Virus record (IMG/VR): IMGVR_UViG_3300030233_000283
Coordinates: 1 to 44,496 of that record
Reading direction: 5' to 3' (one strand)
Source: a virus
DNA length: 44,496 bases
The position numbers and the translations under genes were made by a program. This document shows, piece by piece, positions 33,847 through 41,626 of this stretch. A model generated the notes under the pieces. That model was not told where the DNA came from. It searched no databases and saw only the letters and a list, made by a program, of their open reading frames with translations. Every line of letters begins with the position of its first letter. Position 1 is the stretch's first letter.

Positions 33847-33881
33847 GGACGTGCTCCTTGGTAGGAGAGCACGTCCTGCGC
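33847..33881 (-). promoter_or_regulatory. Conserved late-gene leader, copy 4 (capsid), perfect hairpin
   Basis: The minus strand carries GCGCAGGACGTGC (33869-33881). GGACGTGCTC pairs perfectly with GAGCACGTCC right before ATG 33846 (10-bp stem, 10-nt loop). The SD AAGGAG lies at the loop and 3' arm. The two GGA triplets start 19 nt apart. This is the best-formed of the five leaders. Confidence 0.75.
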
Positions 33882-33900
33882 TCGGTTAACGAGTAAACGA

Positions 33901-33929
33901 TCTTTACTAGAATCCGCGCTTTATTGCAA
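33901..33929 (-). promoter_or_regulatory. Sigma70-type promoter of the capsid gene
   Basis: On the minus strand TTGCAA (33924-33929) and TAAAGA (33901-33906) are 17 bp apart. The -10 lies 19 nt upstream of leader copy 4, nearly the same gap as for the tail operon. Confidence 0.5.
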
Positions 33930-33939
33930 GTCCCGGTGG

Positions 33940-34158
33940 TTAACCGGTGGCTGCAAGGATGCGCACCTCACGGCCCGTAACACCGGTCGTGAACTGCGCG
34001 GGGCGAATGCCCGGGGCCAGCCGCTTCACGGTAAGGTCCGTCGCAATCGCCAGCTTCACCCGTCGACCGCTCTTGTCCGCGATGCGGATAAAGGCGCCCG
34101 CATCGGGACCGTCCCCGATCTGCAGGCCATCGCCGGTATTCAAAGTCATGCTCAGCAT
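33940..34158 (-). CDS. CsrA-like small RNA-binding protein
   Basis: A 72-residue protein (MLSMTLNTGDGLQIGDGPDAGAFIRIADKSGRRVKLAIATDLTVKRLAPGI...). The order L-x-x-T, G-x-x-L-x-IGD, beta strand, V-K-L-x-I, V-x-R follows CsrA (LTRRVGETLMIGD, QVRIGV, VHREEI), with one inserted loop and a C-terminal extension. The equivalent of CsrA Arg6 is missing (Asn/Leu there); the Arg matching Arg44 is present (VKRL). CsrA dimers bind GGA motifs near start codons. SD AGAGGGG precedes ATG 34158. The gene lies between scaffold and capsid, directly before a leader with two GGA motifs. It could also be an unrelated small beta-barrel head protein. Confidence 0.5.
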   Translation of the reverse strand: MLSMTLNTGDGLQIGDGPDAGAFIRIADKSGRRVKLAIATDLTVKRLAPGIRPAQFTTGVTGREVRILAATG

Positions 34159-34170
34159 TGATGCCCCTCT

Positions 34171-35121
34171 CTACGACTGCATGTAGCGTTCGCGGTCTGC
34201 TGGCGACAATTTCGCCAGGGCGCGCTCGTGTGCTTCACCGTCAAGCCGGTCGATATGGGCAAACTCGCTGCCATCATCCTCGACGGGATCGGAAGCCGGC
34301 ACATCGGCAAGCGTTGGGGGAATGTCAGCCAAGCCTTTCTTGCCTCTTTTGCCCTTGCCGCCATCCTTCTTCTCGTCCTTCGGGTCGGTCTTCGGGACTG
34401 CACTTTCGAACCCAAGCTCTTTCTCGATGCTGGCCGCCGCCTTGGCGATAATGCCTGGATCGTACATGTTGCCCGGATCGGCTTCCTGCATGTCCCGGAC
34501 TTCCTGGTCCAGCATCTTGTAGAGCCGAGTGCCCGGTTTGAAACGCTCGCTTTTGTTGACGAAATTGGTCGCCGCACCGACGAATTGCTGCCGCAGAATA
34601 TCGTCGGAAACTTCGGCCCGGACCTTTTGAGACCGCAGAGCCCATTCCTCGTCATCGAGCTTCTTCAGCTGCTCACGATGTTCCTGGGCGGTAATCTCGC
34701 CATCGTCAAACTTTTCGGCAATGGCATCCTTTTCCTTGCCGATATCAGTCAGACGTTTCTCCAGATCGTCGGGAGCGACGAAAGTCGGCTTGGGGGCGTT
34801 GCCCGAAGCCTCTTCCGGCTCCTTGTCCGCCTCGTCGTCACCGTCCTTGTTTGCCGCGTCAGCAGCATCAGGAGCTTCATCCGTCGAGGCTTCGACCTCT
34901 TCTTCTGCGCCATCGTCCTGGTTCTCAGTGTCGACGTCCTCGCCCTCGTCGGCATCGGCGTCGGCGTCGGCGTCGGCGTCCGGTTCCGCACCAGCGTCGA
35001 GGTCGTCGTCGTCCTCGTCACCGTTTTCGGCGGCTTCTGCGGCTTCGAGTTCTTTCAGACCTTCCAGTTCCTCTTCGCTGAGTTCTGCAAGCTCTTCTTG
35101 GCTATAGCCCATGGTTCCCAT
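34171..35121 (-). CDS. Scaffolding protein
   Basis: A 316-residue acidic protein. It starts with Glu-rich helices (YSQEELAELSEEELEGLKELEAAEAAENGDEDDDDLDAGAEP), has an Asp-Ala repeat and a disordered Glu/Asp/Ala region to about 110, then long helices (DDLEKRLTDIGKEKDAIAEKFDDGEITAQEHREQLKKLDDEEWALRSQKVRAEVSDDILRQQFV) and a basic C-terminal segment (KDEKKDGGKGKRGKKG) before a terminal helix. This acidic helical form between portal and capsid genes is that of tailed-phage scaffolds, which bind the coat through a basic C-terminal region. The start follows GAGGG; a second ATG lies three codons on. Gaps to both neighbours are 12 nt. Confidence 0.8.
   Translation of the reverse strand: MGTMGYSQEELAELSEEELEGLKELEAAEAAENGDEDDDDLDAGAEPDADADADADADEGEDVDTENQDDGAEEEVEASTDEAPDAADAANKDGDDEADKEPEEASGNAPKPTFVAPDDLEKRLTDIGKEKDAIAEKFDDGEITAQEHREQLKKLDDEEWALRSQKVRAEVSDDILRQQFVGAATNFVNKSERFKPGTRLYKMLDQEVRDMQEADPGNMYDPGIIAKAAASIEKELGFESAVPKTDPKDEKKDGGKGKRGKKGLADIPPTLADVPASDPVEDDGSEFAHIDRLDGEAHERALAKLSPADRERYMQS
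34948..34980 (+). repeat. Short tandem repeat (GTCGGC unit) in the scaffold gene
   Basis: About five and a half copies of the 6-mer, one with a substitution (GCATCG), encode an Asp-Ala run in the scaffold. Such a tract can change length by slippage in 6-nt steps without breaking the frame. Confidence 0.8.
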
Positions 35122-35133
35122 AGTTTCCCTCGT

Positions 35134-37371
35134 CTACTGCTGTTGGGGCTGTGGTAGCCCGAGGAGCGGCTGGCCGCCCGGTTGAGATTGCGGCATCGGC
35201 GGCTGCGCCTTGGCCGCTTCCACAATCGCGGCGGCTTCCTCGGCCTGCTTGTCGCTGGTCGACCGGAAGCCGGATTCGTGAAGAATGTGGTCGGCGGCAT
35301 GCGCCGCGTCCGGCGCCGTCATCGCAGCGATGGCGGCATCGAGTGCCTTCAGCTGTGCCGAGACGTTGCTTTCGACGGTCTGCCCCTGGATCTTTGCCGC
35401 TTCGGCTTCGGCCTTGATCGCGTCGGCCAGTTTCTTGCGGACTTCTGCGATCAGGCCCTGCTTGTTGATTTGAGCCATGGCGGCCTGCTCGGTGTCCCGT
35501 GCAATCTCTTCCTCTGTCGGCTCTTCTGCGTCGGGGTCCCTTTGGCCGGTCACCGCCCGGATGCGGTTCACCAGTTCTTCTTGGTTCGGCAGGTCCATGC
35601 TTTCGATGATGAGATCCAGCATCACCATCACCACTTGCGGCGCGACGGGGGCCAGCTTGCCGACCACGTCCAGAAGTTCCGCCGCCTGCGCCTGCCGCAC
35701 GCTCGCCCGCCAATCGGCTTCCGAAATCACGTAATCGGCCTTGTGCCGCACGATATCGTTTTCCGGCAGGTCGTCGTTGACATCGACATACTCCGGTTTG
35801 CCGCGCATGTTGGTGATACGGAACTGCTTCTTCTCGGTCATGAACTGTTCGATCAGACTGACCTGTTTTTCGCCGCTTTTCTGTTTCGCGTAGCGCAGGT
35901 TGTCGAACAGCTTCGCCGTTGCCAGCGAGCCCTGGTCCTGACGGCGTGTGATCGCGATGCCGCTGGTGGCGTTCGTTGTCCGGCCCATCAGCTCGTCTGT
36001 GACGCCGGACGCCGACTGGATCATGTTGATCGACCGGCTCATCAGCTCCAGGTGCCATTGCGGCAAATCCCGGTCGGCGTTCAGATCGAACCGCTTGCCT
36101 TTCTTCACTTCGATGATGGCATCGGGGCGAGATACCTCGTCTGCCAGTTCGTCAACATCGTCAACAGCGCCTTCTTCCATGACGACCTTGTTGGTCGACA
36201 GGATGTGCAAGGCCTTGGACGCCCGCTTATTGACATCTTCCTGGATGCCACGTAGCCGGCGGATCATGCCGTAAGGCAGATTGTCCCGGTCGCGCCGATA
36301 GGCCCAGATCGGAGTGAACGGGAAGCGGTTATGCCGATAGGGCGACTCCCCGTGGTAGAGCAACCCGGCATGGGTCATGATCGCCACGAACATCCGCATC
36401 GAAACCTTCTCGATAACTTCCGCTTCGCCGCTTTCAATCTCGGACTGATGGCCCGGGGAAGAGGGGTCATACAATTCACCGGAGAACTGCCCGCCGCTGA
36501 TCTTCTGGGTTTTCACCGGAACGCGGAACCACGCCTCGATAAGGCGAACCCGCTGCCGGGCTGTTCCTGTCATTTCTTCGGATCTACGCCCGCCGGTTCC
36601 CTGTTCCAGCGAGCTTTCCTGCGCGTCCATGGCGTCATCACCAAAAAGGTCCAGCACCGAAAAATCGTCGGCATGTTGTACCGACCGCTCAAGAAGTCGC
36701 TTGCGCTTCGGGAACCTCGCCTGGGCTATGTCCAGGTCCACCCACTTGGTGCGAAATTCGTAACGTCCATCGGAAAGGTCCATTTCCGTTGCGGAGGAAT
36801 CGTGAAGGATGCAGCGCCAGCTTTCATACCGGCAGTAGATCTGCTCCTTGTCCGGATCTTCGGCATAGCCGTCTTCGATCCATCCCAGTCCGGCCTTGGC
36901 CGTGTCTTCAAAGGCCCGCGACCAATGGAACGGTGTGCCGTTCACGTCGGAGAGATACTTCAAAAGCTGGCCCTTGCGCTCGGCCGGTTTCGAGCCTTCC
37001 TTGTGACGGGGCAGAACCTTGTAGTCCGTGCGGTTCCGCTTCTCCGAGCCGGTCACCCAATCGACCGTGCCGGACACCACGTTGTAGACCAGCGGCATCT
37101 GGCCGCGCTCTTCAAGCTGGGCCTTGTCTTCCTCGCGCCACTGCTCGTTGTCATAGAAGTCCGCGTCGATGGCCATTTCAACGCGGTTGGCGAATTGCCT
37201 GTCCAGCTCGTGGCTGTAATAGCCCATCAGCTGTCCGTGCAGGGCCATAAGCGAGGAGCTGTCCAGCTTGTTGCCCGTAGTGGGGCGTGACCTCTTTGCG
37301 CGGTCTGCCGGGATGGGAGACTTGAACTCCTTTTTGCGAACACTGCCGTCTGTGGCGTTCAAGTCAAACAT
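35134..37371 (-). CDS. Portal protein, P22-like
   Basis: A 745-residue protein with features of the P22 portal family: SSLMALHGQLMGYYSHELDRQFANRVEMAIDADFYDNEQW, then LVYNVVSGTVDWVTGSEKRNRTDYKVLPR, FHWSRAFEDTAKAGLGWIEDGYAEDPDKEQIYCRYESWRCILHDSSATEMDLSDGRYEFRTKWVDLDIAQARFP, FPFTPIWAYRRDRDNLPYGMIRRLRGIQEDVNKRASKALHILSTN, and a long helical C-terminal barrel with Gln/Pro tail. It forms the dodecameric portal at the packaging vertex. It begins 3 nt after the upstream gene. Confidence 0.9.
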   Translation of the reverse strand: MFDLNATDGSVRKKEFKSPIPADRAKRSRPTTGNKLDSSSLMALHGQLMGYYSHELDRQFANRVEMAIDADFYDNEQWREEDKAQLEERGQMPLVYNVVSGTVDWVTGSEKRNRTDYKVLPRHKEGSKPAERKGQLLKYLSDVNGTPFHWSRAFEDTAKAGLGWIEDGYAEDPDKEQIYCRYESWRCILHDSSATEMDLSDGRYEFRTKWVDLDIAQARFPKRKRLLERSVQHADDFSVLDLFGDDAMDAQESSLEQGTGGRRSEEMTGTARQRVRLIEAWFRVPVKTQKISGGQFSGELYDPSSPGHQSEIESGEAEVIEKVSMRMFVAIMTHAGLLYHGESPYRHNRFPFTPIWAYRRDRDNLPYGMIRRLRGIQEDVNKRASKALHILSTNKVVMEEGAVDDVDELADEVSRPDAIIEVKKGKRFDLNADRDLPQWHLELMSRSINMIQSASGVTDELMGRTTNATSGIAITRRQDQGSLATAKLFDNLRYAKQKSGEKQVSLIEQFMTEKKQFRITNMRGKPEYVDVNDDLPENDIVRHKADYVISEADWRASVRQAQAAELLDVVGKLAPVAPQVVMVMLDLIIESMDLPNQEELVNRIRAVTGQRDPDAEEPTEEEIARDTEQAAMAQINKQGLIAEVRKKLADAIKAEAEAAKIQGQTVESNVSAQLKALDAAIAAMTAPDAAHAADHILHESGFRSTSDKQAEEAAAIVEAAKAQPPMPQSQPGGQPLLGLPQPQQQ

Positions 37372-37374
37372 CGA

Positions 37375-37824
37375 TCAGGCCTCCCGCATCACGACAGCTT
37401 CGTGCCGTTGTCCGGTCAGAGCGTTGTTGATGACGATTTCAGCAGCCTCGACCTGCTCCAGTTTCGGGCGCGGGGGCATCAGAGTGAGTTCGTCCAGGTG
37501 ATCGTTGATCAGGCTGATTACCAGATGCTGGTTGGTGAGACTGTCGGTCAGGCCCATCCGTTCAAGGGCAGCCCGTGCCTGCTCATAGGCGAAATGCTGG
37601 CGTCCGATATCCTTGCCGGCATCCAGCGCGATTTCATGAGTGTGGAAGGTCTCGACCAGCCAGTAGACGCGGTCCATGCCCTCGCCGTAATAGCCTGTGG
37701 GCATCAGGTAGAGCGTGCGCTTCCAGCTCCGGTCGTCAACGTCCCGGGCCCAGCCGGTAAGGAGGGTGATGCCGTGCAGGTCGCGCTTGCGATGATAGAC
37801 GGCCAAGTCGTGATAAAGGCGCAA
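37375..37824 (-). CDS. Hypothetical protein ahead of the portal gene
   Basis: A 149-residue protein read from TTG 37824, with GAGGA 7 nt upstream. It has WKRTLYLMPTGYYGEGMDRVYWLVETFHTHEIALDAGKDIGRQHFAYEQARAALERMGL, then a helical Leu-rich end. No family recognised. A perfect copy of the repressor operator (37830-37847) overlaps the SD, so expression of this gene and perhaps of the portal module should be blocked in the lysogen. No ATG start is present in the 5' part. Confidence 0.6.
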   Translation of the reverse strand: MRLYHDLAVYHRKRDLHGITLLTGWARDVDDRSWKRTLYLMPTGYYGEGMDRVYWLVETFHTHEIALDAGKDIGRQHFAYEQARAALERMGLTDSLTNQHLVISLINDHLDELTLMPPRPKLEQVEAAEIVINNALTGQRHEAVVMREA

Positions 37825-37829
37825 TATTG

Positions 37830-37847
37830 TATCCTCTAAAGAAGATA
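37830..37847. promoter_or_regulatory. Repressor operator upstream of the portal module
   Basis: TATCCTCTAAAGAAGATA is identical over all 18 bp to the immunity operator at 44104-44121. It overlaps the SD of the gene starting at 37824. Confidence 0.65.
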
Positions 37848-37926
37848 TTCAGGACTTAGCCACTACCATGAAAGCGCAGACAATCAAAGATTGTGCGTTC
37901 TTCAGCTCTGTCGGGCTGTGAATAAA

Positions 37927-37944
37927 CATCCTCGAAAGAGGACG
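37927..37944. promoter_or_regulatory. Operator-like palindrome after the large terminase gene
   Basis: CATCCTCGAAAGAGGACG shares TCCTCGAAAGRGGA with the site at 22798. It lies between the terminase stop and the portal module. It could also act as a weak hairpin terminator for the leftward terminase gene, but no T-run follows. Confidence 0.45.
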
Positions 37945-37945
37945 G

Positions 37946-39502
37946 TCAGGCGGCCATACCGCTCTTGTTGCGGCGTCCTTTGCGCTTCCGCTTCCCGGCG
38001 AGGGCGGTCATCATGCCCGCCTGTTCCGCCTGGGACTTCTGCCGCAACGCATCCGCACAATGATCGTGCCCGTTCTTGGCAATGCCGCCGGTCCATGTGC
38101 CCATGGAGTTGTTGTAGACCTTCGAGAAACCGTCCAGGTGCTTGATCCCCTCGGCACACTGCTTTTCATCAAATTTGTAGCGGTTGAACTCTTCCCGCAT
38201 GCCGTCGATGGCCCGGTTCTTGTCGTCCGTCCGCGGCACGATTTCGATATTGACGAGGCCGAGCTCGCCGAGCATGTCCTCGTAGGTCTTCAGCGCCTCG
38301 GCCTGGATGTTCCGTTTGGCACCATCATGGGGCAGGAAGTGCTTGCCCCAGACAAACTTCCGCTCTTCACGTGCTTCCTGCAGCTGGCGCACATAGTAGG
38401 AGGGCGGCTCGCCGGACCCTTCGATGAAGCCGATGAAGTGGTCCCAGAGCCCGATCCGCTGGTGTAGCCAGATCGAGGTGCTGTCATCGGTGCCAATATC
38501 CCAGAAGGAGTTGACCGGTTCGCCCTGCACCAAGGGCAGGTCGCAGATGCGCCCTTCCTTGCGCACCAGCGCCATCTGATCCGCCAGCCACAGGCCGTCC
38601 TTGGCGACGGTGAACGCCTCTTCCAGAGTGGACGGGTATTGCCGCCACATGCGTTCGTTGCTGCCGCCAAAGTCCCCGTCCCGGATCTTCACGTACCAGG
38701 CCCGCTTGCGATCGCTGAGCGGACGGCCGATCTGCGCTTCGATCCGGTTGAAGTAGGCGTGATCTTTCGGCGATATGATCACGCCGTCAGGGTCGAGTTC
38801 GTATTCCTTGCTGTCCCACCACGATGCGAAATGCAGCCGGTAGTCGAGTTTGGTCAGCTTGCCGCCCTGCTGCTCGCGCTGCTGAGCGTTGCGCACCATG
38901 TCCGAGAAGGTGCCATAGGGGCTTTCCACGGTGCTTTCGATGACTGCAATGCCGGTCTGCGGCACGGCCGGCAGCGAGCCTTCCTGGATTTCCTTCGCCT
39001 TCTCCGGCTGCTTCAGGCAAACGATGCCGTATTCGGAAATGTGCAGGAAGTTGATCGTGCCGCCACGAACCGATGTCGACACGCTCATGACCGACTGGTT
39101 CGCCCATTTCAGTTCCGTCACGTTGTCGGTGACCAGCGGCACCATCCGCTGGACAATGTTTGGCAGTTTGTCCCAGGCGAACTTGATCTTGTTGGTGCGG
39201 ATCTTCTTGGCCGTGTCTTCGTCCTGCGCGATCACTGCGGCGTCCGTGTTCGGCACGAACAGGCAGGTGTCGAGCATCATCAGCTGGACAAGCGTGGAGA
39301 AGCCGCGCTGGCGGGCTTTCGGCACGATGTTCCGGAACCAGAGGTTCTTGAGGAAGTTCTCCTGCACCTCGTTCGGAGCGAAGAGGACGGTCTTCCCGTC
39401 CTTGTCCTTGATGTAATAGAGGTTCCGCAAGCGCCACTCGGGCACTTTCAGGGCTTCTTTAAGCTCCTGCTCGTTCCGGATTTGGCCAATAGGCGGAAAC
39501 AA
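37946..39502 (-). CDS. Terminase large subunit
   Basis: About 518 residues from TTG 39502, or 529 from the GTG at 39535, which lies inside the conserved leader; I prefer TTG because GGGAG lies 9 nt before it, matching the other four leaders. Landmarks: APNEVQENFLKNLWFRNIVPKARQRGFSTLVQ (Walker A region, deviant), SVRGGTINFLHISEYG (Walker B region), AVIESTVESPYG (coupling), and nuclease-domain segments SFWDIGTDDSTSIWLHQ and AIDGMREEFNRYKFDEKQC. It cuts and pumps DNA into the prohead through the portal. The C-terminus is basic (KRKRKGRRNKSG). Confidence 0.88.
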   Translation of the reverse strand: MFPPIGQIRNEQELKEALKVPEWRLRNLYYIKDKDGKTVLFAPNEVQENFLKNLWFRNIVPKARQRGFSTLVQLMMLDTCLFVPNTDAAVIAQDEDTAKKIRTNKIKFAWDKLPNIVQRMVPLVTDNVTELKWANQSVMSVSTSVRGGTINFLHISEYGIVCLKQPEKAKEIQEGSLPAVPQTGIAVIESTVESPYGTFSDMVRNAQQREQQGGKLTKLDYRLHFASWWDSKEYELDPDGVIISPKDHAYFNRIEAQIGRPLSDRKRAWYVKIRDGDFGGSNERMWRQYPSTLEEAFTVAKDGLWLADQMALVRKEGRICDLPLVQGEPVNSFWDIGTDDSTSIWLHQRIGLWDHFIGFIEGSGEPPSYYVRQLQEAREERKFVWGKHFLPHDGAKRNIQAEALKTYEDMLGELGLVNIEIVPRTDDKNRAIDGMREEFNRYKFDEKQCAEGIKHLDGFSKVYNNSMGTWTGGIAKNGHDHCADALRQKSQAEQAGMMTALAGKRKRKGRRNKSGMAA

Positions 39503-39544
39503 GGCGGACGTCTCCCGGCGATGCCGTTGGAGCACGTCCTGCGC
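39503..39544 (-). promoter_or_regulatory. Conserved late-gene leader, copy 5 (large terminase)
   Basis: The minus strand carries GCGCAGGACGTGC (39532-39544). GGACGTGCTC pairs with GAGACGTCC with one bulge; GGGAG forms the SD before TTG 39502. The two GGA triplets start 24 nt apart, the longest of the five. Confidence 0.6.
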
Positions 39545-39557
39545 TCATATGGTGTAA

Positions 39558-40178
39558 TCAGTCTTCTACGGGGCGGAAGGCGGCGGGGGCGTCATCTGGG
39601 GCAAGGCCCGTTGCCCCGGTGCCTAAGCCCGGTGCGGCCTCGGGGGCGAGCCCACGGCCCATCAGTTCCCTGTAAAGTTCCATTAGCGGGTCATCGACTT
39701 CAAGCTTTTTCGTTTCGCGCCAAGCGTTGACCGCGATGTGCTTGCCGATCAGTTCCAGCACCTTGGTTTTGTTTTCCCACTTCACTTCCCTGACGTAGCC
39801 GATCAGCACCCGCTTCTTGCCGATCTTCTCGAATAGCTCCTGGGACTTCACAGACACGACACCGAGCCGACTGAAGAACTCCGGCCATTCGTGGATCGGC
39901 TTCAGCGCGCCCAGGTCGTCGTAGAGTTCGCGCAGATCGGCCTGCCGGTATTCCATCAGGTCCTGAAGCACCACGTCGGCATCCACCTGGGTCCGGTCAA
40001 CCCGCTTGGTTTGCAGCGTGGCGATTAGGTCGGCCACTTCCGGCTTGTTCAAAAGATCATGCGCGGTCTGCTTGGCGCGGCTTTCCGCATAGCCTGCCCT
40101 GACAGCGGCCTGCGCGCCGTTGAGGTCGATCATGTACTCGTGTGCAAACAGACGCTGCTTGACCGTCAGACCTGCCAT
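39558..40178 (-). CDS. Terminase small subunit
   Basis: A 206-residue protein with the terminase_2 pattern: LTVKQRLFAHEYMIDLNGAQAAVRAGYAESRAKQTAHDLLNKPEVADLIATLQTKR (helix-turn-helix and oligomerisation start), VDADVVLQDLMEYRQADLRELYDDLGALKPIHEWP, then VREVKWENKTKVLELIGKHIAVNAW. It recognises the packaging site and feeds DNA to the large subunit. It overlaps the upstream gene by 13 nt. The C-terminal 40 residues are Pro/Ala/Gly-rich and disordered. Confidence 0.88.
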   Translation of the reverse strand: MAGLTVKQRLFAHEYMIDLNGAQAAVRAGYAESRAKQTAHDLLNKPEVADLIATLQTKRVDRTQVDADVVLQDLMEYRQADLRELYDDLGALKPIHEWPEFFSRLGVVSVKSQELFEKIGKKRVLIGYVREVKWENKTKVLELIGKHIAVNAWRETKKLEVDDPLMELYRELMGRGLAPEAAPGLGTGATGLAPDDAPAAFRPVED

Positions 40179-40447
40179 TCACCCAACATCCTTTCAGCGA
40201 TGAGAGTGGAATGGCCGGTACATCTGGGCTTGTAAACCGTTACAAGACGGTCGGTCGCGCAACACATGTCGATCAGCTCAACCTGATAACGATGCAGCCG
40301 GAAGGTGGCGACGGCGGTCATATCTCTGCCTTTGGCAAGATCCAGCCCGACGAAAGCTGGGGTACGACACATTGGGAGCGCTGCTCCGATGGCACAGGCC
40401 GCCGTCCCACTCAAAAACCGGCGCCGGGTCAGATTGGTTTCACCCAT
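40166..40447 (-). CDS. Small protein with a twin-arginine-like N-terminus
   Basis: A 93-residue protein starting MGETNLTRRRFLSGTAACAIGAALPM, close to a Tat signal (S/T-R-R-x-F-L followed by a hydrophobic stretch). The rest (FVGLDLAKGRDMTAVATFRLHRYQVELIDM...KPRCTGHSTLIAERML) is a short mixed domain. Similar Tat-like phage proteins with a GxDLA segment occur before terminase genes in alphaproteobacterial phages, without known function. It overlaps both neighbours (8 and 13 nt). Export is not certain. Confidence 0.55.
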   Translation of the reverse strand: MGETNLTRRRFLSGTAACAIGAALPMCRTPAFVGLDLAKGRDMTAVATFRLHRYQVELIDMCCATDRLVTVYKPRCTGHSTLIAERMLGEWQV

Positions 40448-41108
40448 TCGGATCCTCCGGCAGCCGTGTCTTCAGGCCGACTTCCTCGCTCGTTGCATTG
40501 AACTTCCGGGACGTGGCAACGCCCAGGTTGATCCCCAGCGTTCCCGCCAACAGATCGAGCGACACAAGCGTGTCCCCCATTTCGTCGGCGACGTCGGCGA
40601 GCGTCATGGTCTTGCCGGCAATGCCGCGTTCGGCCCGCAGGTATTTCTTGATCGCCCCGGCGACTTCCCCGGCTTCTTCGGCAAACTCCAGCGCGCGAAA
40701 CGCGACGTCGCATTGTTCGTTCCCGGGCCATTCTAGCTGCCGCGCCCTGTTGGCATCGCGCAGGGTTTCCAGGCTGAGCGAGGGCGGGGGCGCCGCCGCG
40801 CTCATCTGGTTGGTCTCCAGCGCATGCGCAACTGCCTCCGCATGTGTGTCCTCGCCGTGTGGCCAGGGCAGGGGATAGGCGAAACACAGCACATCGTCGG
40901 GAGCGTTCACGTTGCTCCAGATGAACCGGTTCATGGAGTTTGCCAGCGCGACGGCCTCCATGTGGCTGCGCACCGGCAGAACGTCGTCTGAGCCCAGCAC
41001 ATGCACGCACCATTTGACCCTGTCCGCGTTGATTTCGACGCGCTCATAGACCGGTTTGGACATCGGTGAGGAAGTTTCGCAAAAATTTTTCAGGTCACGT
41101 TTGGTCAC
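40440..41108 (-). CDS. Protein with C-terminal MazG-like NTP pyrophosphohydrolase domain
   Basis: A 222-residue protein read from GTG 41108 (GTGA overlap with the upstream stop); ATG 41063 is an alternative but has no clear SD. The N-terminal 110 residues (VKWCVHVLGSDDVLPVRSHMEAVALANSMNRFIWSN) form an unnamed domain. The C-terminal part has EFAEEAGEVAGAIKKYLR and LADVADEMGDTLVSLDLLAGTLG, with the EExxE and DExxD metal ligands of MazG. It may hydrolyse (d)NTPs or alarmones during infection. Confidence 0.75.
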   Translation of the reverse strand: MTKRDLKNFCETSSPMSKPVYERVEINADRVKWCVHVLGSDDVLPVRSHMEAVALANSMNRFIWSNVNAPDDVLCFAYPLPWPHGEDTHAEAVAHALETNQMSAAAPPPSLSLETLRDANRARQLEWPGNEQCDVAFRALEFAEEAGEVAGAIKKYLRAERGIAGKTMTLADVADEMGDTLVSLDLLAGTLGINLGVATSRKFNATSEEVGLKTRLPEDPNG

Positions 41109-41626
41109 GGTGTCGCAATTCCCGTATTGGACTTTGAGAGCTGCCTGGACAGCCAGCGAATGCGCTCTTTTGCTGCGGTTTGCATGGCAATATTGCCGGG
41201 TGATGGGGCAAGAAACAGCTCGTTTGCCAGCTCGTCGTCGGTCAGATCGCCAAAGGGCAAATCGCTTCGTGCGCAGTCATACCTGTTGCCGTGTGGATCG
41301 GCTTTTCCCTGTTTCCGCCATTCGGCTGCAGGCGTGTCTTCAAACGCCGGACGGAGCGGATTGAGAGCACCCATCAGGATGCTCTCGTAATGTTCCTTGC
41401 ACGCCAATTGCGCGGCGTATGGCCCTGCATAGCAGCGCGGGTTCAGGTCAGGTTCCCATTCCCAGGAGACGGGACCGTCCTCAAGACAGGCATACCAGCC
41501 GTCTTCATGCGCCACGCTATAGGTGCCGATCACCGTGCGCGCCACCCAGCAACGGTTGTTGCTGCGGCAGGGGTCTTCCCAGTCGAGCGGAGCAATCACG
41601 TAACCCTCTCTGGTGCTCTCGCTCAT
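41105..41626 (-). CDS. Hypothetical protein of the early operon
   Basis: A 173-residue protein. The N-terminal half ([54 protein letters not shown]) is rich in Trp and Cys; the C-terminal part ([37 protein letters not shown]) is a pattern shared by many phage early proteins. Coupled to both neighbours through four-nt overlaps. No biochemical role known. Confidence 0.6.
   Translation of the reverse strand: MSESTREGYVIAPLDWEDPCRSNNRCWVARTVIGTYSVAHEDGWYACLEDGPVSWEWEPDLNPRCYAGPYAAQLACKEHYESILMGALNPLRPAFEDTPAAEWRKQGKADPHGNRYDCARSDLPFGDLTDDELANELFLAPSPGNIAMQTAAKERIRWLSRQLSKSNTGIATP

Noticed and set aside
37867-37920. 17-codon plus-strand frame between terminase and portal modules
   Set aside because: No SD, very short, no recognisable peptide.
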